A DNA stretch of 6,438 bases from Actinomycetota bacterium (GCA_003132645.1 PKYM01000105.1:1-6438), one strand, 5' to 3'. Positions 1 through 5,394 are shown, counted from the stretch's first letter. A program made the numbers and translations. Notes: generated by a model from the sequence alone, not told the origin.

Positions 1-1
1 G

Positions 2-607
2 TCTCGAGCCGGCAAGCTCGCCTTCGTCACCTTCACCCATCCCGGCCTCTACCTGGGAGTGAAGGGCGAGCAGGGCATCAACGAGAACCTCATGCTCCTC
101 GACCTGCGAAAGAAGCAGGCAGCGACGCTCGTGATCTCCCAGCAGATCTACGTAGGCATGATGCGCATGTTCAACTCGCCGGAGCTTGCGCCCAGCGGCA
201 AGTACGTGCTCACCGTGCAGACCGGCACCGACACGGGCGTGACCTACTCGGTGTGCGACGCCCTCGGCGGGTCTGTTGGCCTGACCATCAGTAGCGATTG
301 TCCGGCTCCGTGTGCCGCTTGGAATGCCGGCGGGACGAAGGTCGCCTTCTGGGGGATGGGCACCGTGCTCGACGACGAGTCGGCTCGCGTCTGGGTGTAC
401 GACACGGAATCGGGCGAGCTTTCACGAAGCCGGAGCTTAGGCAACGCCTGGATCGATGGCCTGGCCTGGTCGCCGAGCGGCGATCTCGCCGTCGGAGTCT
501 CCACCTTCAGCACGCACCCTCACCCGACGATCATTGTGGCCCCGGGCGGAGACGTCCACCACTTGACGACCGTAGGGCAGGGCAGTCTGCCGGTCTGGGT
601 CAAGTGA
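2..607 (+). CDS. TolB/WD40-like beta-propeller protein, C-terminal part (5' truncated)
   Basis: The frame is open from the first complete codon at base 2 to TGA at 605-607, giving 201 residues with no upstream boundary, so the gene begins outside the window. A GTG at 59 is in frame but lies inside continuous protein-like sequence and is probably not the start. The product shows repeated PD40/TolB-type blade strands: SPELAPSGKYVLTV, then AAWNAGGTKVAFWG, then LAWSPSGDLAVGV, each followed by a strand such as RVWVYDTESGEL. It ends in GSLPVWVK, a typical last strand of such propellers. Members of this superfamily are usually secreted or periplasmic and serve as protein-interaction scaffolds or enzyme modules. 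With the N-terminus missing, export and exact role cannot be judged. It runs convergently into mrr. The family call is fairly secure; function is unknown. Confidence 0.8.
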   Translation, partial: SRAGKLAFVTFTHPGLYLGVKGEQGINENLMLLDLRKKQAATLVISQQIYVGMMRMFNSPELAPSGKYVLTVQTGTDTGVTYSVCDALGGSVGLTISSDCPAPCAAWNAGGTKVAFWGMGTVLDDESARVWVYDTESGELSRSRSLGNAWIDGLAWSPSGDLAVGVSTFSTHPHPTIIVAPGGDVHHLTTVGQGSLPVWVK

Positions 608-641
608 GCCTCGAGACTCGGCAGGCCGAAGCGAGCTAGGA

Positions 642-713
642 GAGGAGACCGTAAGCGCTACAGCCGCCCTACCCACCCGCACCTGCACGCATACCCGCCG
701 GCCTGGTCTCCTC
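642..713. other. Convergent intergenic region with weak inverted repeat
   Basis: The 150 bp between the propeller stop (607) and the mrr stop (758) carry no convincing gene. A 9-bp perfect inverted repeat, GAGGAGACC (642-650) and GGTCTCCTC (705-713), is separated by a 54-nt C-rich loop. The right arm extends into CTCACTTG (711-718), the reverse complement of CAAGTGAG (601-608) at the end of the upstream gene, so two alternative pairings exist. There is no T-tract on either strand, so this is not a classic intrinsic terminator. It may be a weak bidirectional folding element or chance. Confidence 0.25.
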
Positions 714-757
714 ACTTGGCGGAACACGGGCCTCACGATGCTGCGACACGTCCAGAG

Positions 758-1678
758 CTACTGAACCGCGTCGGCCTCGAAGTAGTCGCTGTCGAGTCGC
801 TTGATCGAGTAGCTGGCCACCTCGGTCACGCCGATGCCGAAGTCGATCATCAGCTCGGCGAGCCGGGGTCCATCGATGAGGACAATCTTCTTCTCGATCT
901 TCTCGACGTAGGCCTGTGCATCCTTGGTGTAGTGGGAGGTCGTGATCATCACGCCCTTGCTAGCCTTCTGACCCATGAGTGAACCAGCGAAGGCTTGGAC
1001 AACCGGGCCGCCGACACTGCCTTCCCAGCGCTTGGCCTGGATGTAGACGGCATCCAGGCCCAAGCGATCTTCCTTGATGATGCCGTCGATGCCACCGTCG
1101 CCGCTGCCACCCACAGCGTGGCCCGCATCCGCCCGAGACCCTCCGTAGCCCATAGCCACCAATAGATCGACCACCAGCTGCTCGAAGAACTCCGGAGAGC
1201 ACGCCTTGATCTGGCTGATCAGGTCGGCGGCGAGCTCGGCCCGCATGCTGGCGTAGCCACCCTCGATCATCTCAAGCGGGTTTTGCTCCAGGTCGATGGG
1301 GTCGACCGTCCCGTCGCCCTCACCGAATGGCTTGGAGGGGGCGACAAACGCCTGGAACTCGGGGAACTGCTTGAGGTACTTGACGTCGATCCGATCGAGA
1401 CCCTCGGCGAGGGCTTGGTGGCCCCGCTCGGTGATCTGGTAGAAGGCGTGCTTGGGCTGACTGAGCAGCGCCGCCTTCAGAAGATAGGACCTCGCCCATC
1501 CTGTCCGATTGTAAAAGAGCTTGGCCTTGCCGCTCGGCAGCAGTTCAGTGAGATCAGCCTCGGTGAGCGACAGGGCCGTCGCCACGCGCTTGCTGACCTC
1601 GCTCGCCCGCACGGTCGACCCGTCGGCGCAGGCGTTCAAGACCGGAATCATCAGCGATTGGAAGTCAGGTACGGCCAT
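758..1678 (-). CDS. mrr: Mrr type IV restriction endonuclease
   Basis: This encodes a 306-residue protein, close to the roughly 300 residues of E. coli Mrr. Mrr-family enzymes cleave foreign or methylated DNA without a partner methylase, acting in the cytoplasm on incoming DNA. Residues 1-90 form the N-terminal winged-helix domain (starts MAVPDFQSLMIPVL, with a YQITERG strand near its end). Residues about 160-285 are the PD-(D/E)xK catalytic domain: FEQLVVDLLVAMGYGG (165-180), then GDGGIDG (193-199) with catalytic Asp198, then IQAKRW with Gln214 and Lys216. The core DGGIDG...QAK signature is intact, so the enzyme looks functional. An in-frame ATG at 1702 would add eight residues, but the ATG at 1678 is preferred because a G-rich Shine-Dalgarno lies just upstream and the protein then begins as the family normally does. 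No restriction or modification partner is visible nearby. Confidence 0.93.
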   Translation of the reverse strand: MAVPDFQSLMIPVLNACADGSTVRASEVSKRVATALSLTEADLTELLPSGKAKLFYNRTGWARSYLLKAALLSQPKHAFYQITERGHQALAEGLDRIDVKYLKQFPEFQAFVAPSKPFGEGDGTVDPIDLEQNPLEMIEGGYASMRAELAADLISQIKACSPEFFEQLVVDLLVAMGYGGSRADAGHAVGGSGDGGIDGIIKEDRLGLDAVYIQAKRWEGSVGGPVVQAFAGSLMGQKASKGVMITTSHYTKDAQAYVEKIEKKIVLIDGPRLAELMIDFGIGVTEVASYSIKRLDSDYFEADAVQ

Positions 1679-1681
1679 GGT

Positions 1682-1689
1682 CCCCCCCT
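1682..1689 (-). promoter_or_regulatory. G-rich ribosome binding site of mrr
   Basis: On the minus strand AGGGGGGG ends three bases before the ATG at 1678. It decides the start in favour of 1678 over the in-frame ATG at 1702, inside whose extension it lies. It is unusual in being a seven-G run rather than a normal AGGAGG. Slippage in this run would change the spacing to the start. Confidence 0.6.
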
Positions 1690-1726
1690 GAGGCTCGGAC
1701 ACTGGTATCAGCTTACTACTCCGAGG

Positions 1727-1746
1727 GCGCCGGCCCCGACCGGCGC
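1727..1746. other. GC-rich hairpin upstream of mrr
   Basis: GCGCCGG (1727-1733) and CCGGCGC (1740-1746) form a perfect 7-bp stem with a 6-nt loop, about 50 bp upstream of the mrr start, in the 274-bp space between mrr and the propeller gene that precedes it on the same strand. It could end transcription coming from that gene or lie in the mrr leader. No T-run follows, and no convincing -35/-10 pair for mrr was identified. The rest of 1747-1952 shows nothing further. Confidence 0.35.
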
Positions 1747-1952
1747 GGAACTAACTTCCGTTGCGTTTCCTGGCCTCCTGGGGTCTCAGAAGGTGGGAAT
1801 AGCCCTGACCGCCTCGTGACGCAACGACGGTACCGTCCTCGGCCTCGAATGGGTGTTCGGAGCGACCGCCCTACCGACCTGCAGGTGCCGCATACCCGCA
1901 GAGTGGTTGGCGTCAGCCCTGCACTCGACCAAGTGGACGCTCGATTCTCAGG

Positions 1953-2933
1953 CTATTTCGAGCAGGCTTTGTTCAGCGCGGCGACGTCCCACACCATGCG
2001 ACCGGGCTCGCCGGGGAGGACCACGGTCCACGTCCGGCCGCCGTTCTCAGTCGCAAGCAGCCCCCACTTGTCCACGACGGCCCAGCCGTGAGTCAGGTCG
2101 CTGAAGGTTGCGTTCCTGAGGTCTCGGTTGACCCCAGAGTGCTGCGCCACCCAGGTCTTGCCACCGTTCTTGGTGGCCAGGATGACGCCTCCCTGGCCTA
2201 TCGCCCAACCGTGGCGGGCATCCGGAAAGGCGATGCCCAGAAGGGCCCCGACGTGCCCGGAGGGCTGCGTCTTCCAGTGAGCGCCGCCATCCGTGATAGC
2301 GATGATCAGACCCGATGTCCTGTCCATCGCTCCTTGTGACCAGCCCACCGCCCAGGCGTGCCGCGTGTCGCTGGCGGCCAGCCCTGCAAGCTGGATCGTC
2401 CGCGCCGCCCGATACTGCACGTGCCAGTGGGCACCGCCGTCAGCGGTGGCGAGGACAAAGCACCAGGGGCCGTCCGCGTCCTGGCCCACCATCCAGCCGT
2501 GCCGGGAGTCGACGAACACGACCGAACCCAGGTTGCAGTGCGTGGCGATGTGCTGCTCGCTCCACGTGGTCCCGCCGTCGCTTGAGGCCAGCACCAGCGG
2601 CAGGTTCCCGTCGCCCTGGCTCCCCACCACCCAGACGTGCTTCGCGTCGGTGCAGGCGACGGCGCGGAGGAAGCCCGTCGCCACCGTATGTGTCGTCCAC
2701 GTCGCCCCGCCATCGTTGGAGGCGGCGATCGACCTCTGGCCCACGGCCCAGCCATGCCGGGTGCTGCTGAAGGCCACGCCCCAGTAGGCAACGGGTTCGT
2801 CCGTCTTCTCTGGATGGCTCGTCGTCCAGGTCGCGCCACCGTCCGTACTGGCAAAGGCGAAGCGTGGCTCACCCACCGCCCAAACGTAGGCGCCGGTCCG
2901 AGCCGGCAGGGGCGGACCCGGAGAGGGCACCAA
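1953..2933 (-). CDS. Seven-bladed BNR/YCF48-like beta-propeller protein
   Basis: The 326-residue product is almost entirely repeats. Seven Asp-box motifs of the form (S/T)x(D/N)GGxxW have their D/N at residues 31, 74, 119, 165, 215, 256 and 297, spaced 41-50 apart. Each repeat also has a strand of the HGWAVG type (YVWAVG, HGWAVG, HVWVVG, HGWMVG, HAWAVG, HGWAIG, HGWAVV). This predicts one complete seven-bladed propeller of the YCF48/BNR class. In plants and cyanobacteria YCF48 (HCF136) helps photosystem II assembly, but the fold is widespread in non-photosynthetic bacteria, usually without known function, and no sialidase catalytic residues are evident. The start is unclear: TTG at 2933 is given here, GTG at 2930 follows it, and an in-frame CTG at 2942 is better placed relative to an AGGAGG. 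A stop at 2955-2957 closes the frame upstream, so the protein has no signal peptide or membrane anchor, unusual for this class. Confidence 0.82.
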   Translation of the reverse strand: MVPSPGPPLPARTGAYVWAVGEPRFAFASTDGGATWTTSHPEKTDEPVAYWGVAFSSTRHGWAVGQRSIAASNDGGATWTTHTVATGFLRAVACTDAKHVWVVGSQGDGNLPLVLASSDGGTTWSEQHIATHCNLGSVVFVDSRHGWMVGQDADGPWCFVLATADGGAHWHVQYRAARTIQLAGLAASDTRHAWAVGWSQGAMDRTSGLIIAITDGGAHWKTQPSGHVGALLGIAFPDARHGWAIGQGGVILATKNGGKTWVAQHSGVNRDLRNATFSDLTHGWAVVDKWGLLATENGGRTWTVVLPGEPGRMVWDVAALNKACSK

Positions 2934-2950
2934 GAGCCGCAGTTCAGCAG

Positions 2951-2956
2951 CCTCCT
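2951..2956 (-). promoter_or_regulatory. AGGAGG Shine-Dalgarno before the BNR propeller gene
   Basis: A perfect AGGAGG on the minus strand overlaps the in-frame stop at 2955-2957. It sits 8 nt before the in-frame CTG at 2942, an ideal distance, but 17 nt before the TTG at 2933, which is too far. Either translation begins at the rare CTG or the match is fortuitous. Confidence 0.45.
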
Positions 2957-3045
2957 AGACAGGCGGTAACAGGCCACAGGCTCCGCTGTCTTGCCATGCA
3001 GATCTCGCCGGCGGAGCGCTGCGAAGCGACGCTCGCTCCCAAGGG

Positions 3046-3263
3046 GGTCACACCCCTGCAGACCTTCGCCAGCAAGCCAAGACGAACCCGAACTCCCCTT
3101 GAGGGTCACCCGGTGACTGCGAGGTCACCCCGGTGGTCACCCCTGTACTGCGCTCAGACGGGGCCCTGGGTGACCAGGTGACTATCCTGCCACTCAAAGT
3201 CCTTAGGAAAAGAAGAAGGGCCCTTGCGCACTACACGAAGGAGCTTCAACACGAGGGGTCACC
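3046..3263. repeat. Cluster of palindromic GGTSACC motifs
   Basis: Five exact GGTSACC heptamers lie at 3104-3110, 3123-3129, 3135-3141, 3169-3175 and 3257-3263. One-mismatch copies lie at 3046-3052 (GGTCACA), 3112-3118 and 3177-3183 (both GGTGACT). Two copies of a 15-bp unit, GGTSACC-N-GGTGACT, occur at 3104-3118 and 3169-3183 and match at 13 of 15 bases. Because the heptamer's reverse complement is again GGTSACC, each site is an odd palindrome suited to a dimeric DNA-binding protein, and the neighbouring arms can also pair as hairpins. It could be an operator array upstream of the propeller gene, a decayed repeat element, or a protein-binding locus. Confidence 0.6.
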
Positions 3264-3400
3264 ATCACCCGGAGGCCGCGATGGTCGGCCTTGCTCCAAA
3301 GGTCGCCCAACTCGCCGTGCCCTCCATGGTCGGCCAAGCGGACGCCAATATCCCTCGTAGGTCTTGCGACCCAAAAGAAGCGCGTTCCCGCCTCGGCTTG

Positions 3401-3435
3401 GCGGCCGCGCGACCGCTATTGGACCGCGCGGCCGC
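3401..3435 (-). terminator. Strong hairpin after the cupredoxin gene
   Basis: GCGGCCGCGCG (3401-3411) and CGCGCGGCCGC (3425-3435) form a perfect 11-bp all-GC stem around a 13-nt loop, starting 7 nt past the TAG of the minus-strand gene. Position and strength fit a transcription terminator for that gene. There is no immediate U-tract; a CTTCTTTT stretch occurs only about 20 nt further on, so it would be a non-canonical, high-GC type. Confidence 0.6.
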
Positions 3436-3442
3436 CCGCGGC

Positions 3443-4285
3443 CTACTTGACGATTCGAATGGTGCGCTCCATGCCCAGCTGCGTGTGCTCGCGTCCGTCC
3501 TGGGTGTTCATGAAGCAGGCCAGCACATAGACGCCGGGCTTCTCATGGATGACCAGCTGCTGCAGCCCTCCACGTGACAGCGGACCGGCGAAGGTACCAA
3601 AGCCACTGGCCAGCCGTCCGGCCTGGTTGTCCTTGCCGGCGCGCAGCAGGGCCTTGACCCTATTTGCCGTGGCTAGATTCTTGACACCGATCCAGTCGAT
3701 CATGTGGACCAGAAAGCCGGCATTCTTGAAACGCACGAGCTCGCCGTCGTGCAGTTTTGCGCTGCCGCGAAAGCCGAACTCGATCGCCCAAATCGTGCCG
3801 CCGGGCGCCGGCAGAGTCGCCGGCTGGGCCGCCGCAGTCACGGTGAACTGGGTGTAGGGCGGCGTGGCAGAACCAGAGGCCGTGTCGAGGGCGACGTAGT
3901 TGCCGGGCATCAGCACGGTCTGCACAGAGCTTGTCCCCTTGGGGGCGTAGGCATCGAAGGTAAGCGCGCCGTAGGGATCCAGGTAGTTGAGGTCGCCGTG
4001 ATGGGCCGCCAGTGCGGCAAAGGCCTCGGCAGCCGTGGCGCCACTCTTCAACGCAAACAGCGTTGGTTCACCCTGGGCCTCGCCGGTCACGGTCGAAACG
4101 ACGCTCACTGCTCCCGACTGCAGTGTGCCGCCGACGGTGACCGTCGTGCCGTTCATGGCGATAGTGAGTGTCGGCAGGGCGCTCGGCGCTGCGCTTGCGC
4201 CAGTGGTGGCGCCGACGGCCAGCAGGACGGCCGATGCCGCGGCCGCCACTGCCAGTGCGAAGACAAGCAAGGCAAGGCGTTTCAT
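3443..4285 (-). CDS. Secreted cupredoxin-like copper-binding protein
   Basis: The 280-residue product begins MKRLALLVFALAVAAAASAV, a Sec signal peptide with a cleavage site likely after ASA near residue 32. The mature C-terminal half looks like a type 1 copper cupredoxin: GELVRFKNAGFLVHMIDW supplies His194, and GVYVLACFMNTQDGREHTQLGM supplies Cys257, His267 and Met272, in the usual C-x(n)-H-x(4)-M order before the last strand ERTIRIV. Residues 35-150 form a beta-rich domain with its own PGNYVALDT...FTVT strand pair, perhaps a ligand-free copy of the same fold. It presumably carries electrons or binds copper outside the membrane. The frame extends upstream to 4438, but that part is Arg/Ser-rich; the ATG at 4285 has GGAGAGAG (4290-4297) just upstream and starts the signal peptide. 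It is divergent from marR and followed by a strong hairpin. Copper binding is inferred from motifs. Confidence 0.8.
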   Translation of the reverse strand: MKRLALLVFALAVAAAASAVLLAVGATTGASAAPSALPTLTIAMNGTTVTVGGTLQSGAVSVVSTVTGEAQGEPTLFALKSGATAAEAFAALAAHHGDLNYLDPYGALTFDAYAPKGTSSVQTVLMPGNYVALDTASGSATPPYTQFTVTAAAQPATLPAPGGTIWAIEFGFRGSAKLHDGELVRFKNAGFLVHMIDWIGVKNLATANRVKALLRAGKDNQAGRLASGFGTFAGPLSRGGLQQLVIHEKPGVYVLACFMNTQDGREHTQLGMERTIRIVK

Positions 4286-4320
4286 ATCGCTCTCTCCAGC
4301 TTTGCAACCAAACGGGAAGT

Positions 4321-4346
4321 CCCCGTGGGCCGACGATCGGCCGGGG
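4321..4346 (-). promoter_or_regulatory. Structured GC-rich leader of the cupredoxin gene
   Basis: Some 36 nt before the ATG at 4285, GGCCGA and TCGGCC (4328-4342) form a 6-bp stem with a 3-nt loop, extended past a 3-nt bulge by CCCC/GGGG (4321-4324 with 4343-4346). Smaller stems follow further upstream at 4377-4386 (GCCG/CGGC) and 4392-4402 (GCCC/GGGC). No known riboswitch could be assigned. The remainder of 4403-4520 holds no gene; the minus-strand promoter was not located. Confidence 0.35.
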
Positions 4347-4520
4347 GCAGTCCTACCCGAGCACTGTCGTCTCAAAGCCGTTCGGCGCGGTGCCCGCCGG
4401 GCAGGACTCAAGCCGCGCGACTCTCCCGCAGGTGCCACAGCCTGCTTGGCGTGTTCCGGATTGGCACACCCCCCCTCGCGCCCGCTCGAACGACCCTGGT
4501 GGTCACACCTGATTGAAGGC

Positions 4521-4580
4521 TAAGTCAGGACGCCGCGCTCGCGCTATACTTGACTTTATCATTGACTTAAGCAAGTATCT
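4521..4580 (+). promoter_or_regulatory. Probable marR promoter and operator region
   Basis: This AT-rich island in GC-rich surroundings holds several overlapping signals. TATACT (4545-4550) is a good -10. TTGACTT occurs twice (4550-4556 and 4562-4568), and TTGACT at 4550 is also a good -35, lying 17 bp before a poorer -10, AAGTAT (4573-4578). Inverted repeats are ATACTTG (4546-4552) with CAAGTAT (4572-4578), and TAAGTCA (4521-4527) with TGACTTA (4563-4569). CTTAAG (4566-4571) is a palindrome. Such dyads over a promoter just before a marR gene usually are the regulator's own operator; binding here is inferred. Confidence 0.55.
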
Positions 4581-4584
4581 TGCC

Positions 4585-5085
4585 ATGGACCAACTTCCAA
4601 TCTCCGAGCACAACGCAGGGCTCTTCAAGCACGATCCAAGTACAACGTACATGCACCTGGTGCGCGAGGTGCTGCTCACCTATCGGCTCTTCCTGCGGCA
4701 GGCGGCGGCCGAGTTCGGCGTGACGGGCGCCCAGCTCGAGGTACTGCGGCAGCTTGCCCTGGAGGATGGCCGCTCCACCACATCCGCGCTGGCGCGCGAC
4801 CTGGCCGTGGACCCGGCCGCAGTGACGCGCCTCGTCGCTGGCCTTGAGCGACTCGAGCTGGTCTCGCGTGAAGACGACGAGCGAGACGGGCGGCGGCGGC
4901 CGGTGCTGCTGACGCCCGTCGGTCGCGCCATGATGCTCGACCTTCACGCGCGCATGCACGCAAGCGAAGTGGCGCTCACCGCAGCCATCGACGGGCCGTC
5001 GATCGAGAGCGCCGTCCGCGTCCTACAGACCATGAGAAGCGTCTTCGACCCCGGCGCGCTGCGCCGACCGAGCCGGTCTAGGTGA
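4585..5085 (+). CDS. MarR-family transcriptional regulator
   Basis: A 166-residue protein with the MarR winged helix-turn-helix layout. Residues 13-46 give the N-terminal dimerisation helix, TGAQLEVLRQLAL begins the DNA-binding domain at 47, and STTSALARDLAVDPAAVTRLVAGLERL (about 64-90) is the HTH with its recognition helix. The wing follows at 91-113 with the family's DxRDxR signature as DERDGR (98-103), then LTPVGRAM. The C-terminal helices complete the dimer interface. No cysteine is present, so a thiol-based redox switch is not possible; a small-molecule ligand is more likely. The frame continues upstream to a TTG at 4513, but that would translate the promoter island, so the ATG at 4585 is chosen. 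No Shine-Dalgarno precedes it, compatible with a leaderless or very short leader transcript. The ferredoxin gene follows at once, suggesting an operon. Confidence 0.88.
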   Translation: MDQLPISEHNAGLFKHDPSTTYMHLVREVLLTYRLFLRQAAAEFGVTGAQLEVLRQLALEDGRSTTSALARDLAVDPAAVTRLVAGLERLELVSREDDERDGRRRPVLLTPVGRAMMLDLHARMHASEVALTAAIDGPSIESAVRVLQTMRSVFDPGALRRPSRSR

Positions 5086-5090
5086 CTGGC

Positions 5091-5360
5091 ATGCCGAGTT
5101 TGGCGACGCGCATCCTCAAGGCCCTGCCGTTCGGCCATCACGGGCGGACCTGCACGCCCTTTGTCGCCCTGGATCGATCGCTCTGCAAGGCGTGCTGGTG
5201 TTGCGTGGCCGTCTGCCCCGAGTCCGTTCTTGGCAAAGTGGAGCTCGGCTCACACAAGCACGCCGTGGTCGACTGGGGCGAGCGCTGCACCGGATGCGGC
5301 AGCTGCCTGAAGGCGTGCAAGTCCGGGGCGCTCAGCGGCCGCAGCGCCCCGGCACAGTGA
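5091..5360 (+). CDS. 2[4Fe-4S] dicluster ferredoxin-like protein
   Basis: An 89-residue protein with two complete cluster motifs: C-x2-C-x2-C-x3-C-P at residues 32, 35, 38 and 42, and C-x2-C-x2-C-x3-C at 66, 69, 72 and 76. The second motif ends in Lys instead of Pro. Together they predict two cubane clusters shared between motifs, as in bacterial ferredoxins, for low-potential electron transfer in the cytoplasm. Two extra cysteines (21 and 37) are not needed for these clusters. A basic N-terminal stretch of about 25 residues precedes the fold. The ATG at 5091 is preferred because AGGTGA (5080-5085) lies 5 nt upstream, overlapping the marR stop; a GTG at 5082 overlapping that stop is the alternative and would add three residues. 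Either way translation is probably coupled to marR. The partner enzyme is unknown; the carotenoid gene downstream is a candidate only by position. Confidence 0.87.
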   Translation: MPSLATRILKALPFGHHGRTCTPFVALDRSLCKACWCCVAVCPESVLGKVELGSHKHAVVDWGERCTGCGSCLKACKSGALSGRSAPAQ

Positions 5361-5377
5361 CGTCGTTAGCCCGCGCG

Positions 5378-5394
5378 CGCCGAGCCCCTCGGTG
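5378..5394 (+). other. Small hairpin between ferredoxin and carotenoid genes
   Basis: CCGAG (5380-5384) and CTCGG (5388-5392) pair across a 3-nt loop, extended by one G-T wobble and one C-G pair. It lies in the 74-bp gap after the ferredoxin stop. No T-run follows, so it may partly attenuate read-through or stabilise a processed end, or mean nothing. Confidence 0.3.

Larger units (their letters stand above)
2958..3442. other. Long intergenic region without a convincing gene
   Basis: About 480 bp between the propeller gene and the cupredoxin gene, both on the minus strand. Short open frames occur on both strands, but their translations are Arg/Pro/Ser-rich, low-order sequences with no recognisable domain or hydrophobic segment, so I call none of them. 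No tRNA or other known RNA was recognised. The region contains a nested hairpin at 3013-3039 (GGAGCG with CGCTCC, enclosing CGCT-GCGA-AGCG), the GGTSACC repeat cluster, an A-rich patch near 3200-3245 and a strong hairpin at 3401-3435. The propeller gene's promoter should lie here if it has its own. Confidence 0.6.

Noticed and set aside
758..1678. Mrr as part of a larger defence island
   Set aside because: Neither neighbour is a defence gene: one side is a TolB-like propeller, the other a BNR propeller. A solitary mrr is common and does not by itself indicate an island.
1283..1819. 178-codon plus-strand open frame opposite mrr
   Set aside because: It is antisense to the well-supported Mrr coding sequence, has no ribosome site or recognisable domain, and is explained by the high-GC codon bias of mrr.
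2306..3109. 267-codon minus-strand frame overlapping the BNR propeller gene
   Set aside because: The translation is Arg/Pro/Gly-rich with no domain, while the overlapping frame encodes seven regular blades. Its first part crosses the gene-free region without any hydrophobic or conserved stretch.
3104..3263. GGTSACC repeats as a CRISPR array or integron attC set
   Set aside because: Repeats are only 7-15 bp with irregular spacing (8, 12, 19, 34 and more), without uniform spacers, cas genes or an integrase.
4286..4438. N-terminal extension of the cupredoxin frame to an ATG at 4438
   Set aside because: The 51 extra residues are Arg/Ser/Ala-rich and would bury the signal peptide; a good Shine-Dalgarno precedes the ATG at 4285.
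4310..4440. Possible glycine or cobalamin riboswitch
   Set aside because: Fragments resemble GGAGAG and GCGCCGAA (glycine, minus strand) or GGGAA and CACTGT (cobalamin, plus strand), but the closing CTCTCAGG, the GGTG-AAATCC loop and the AGTCAGGA box are absent or out of order.
3704..4516. 270-codon plus-strand frame opposite the cupredoxin gene
   Set aside because: It is antisense to a gene with signal peptide, ribosome site and complete metal-ligand motifs; its composition is typical of a shadow frame.
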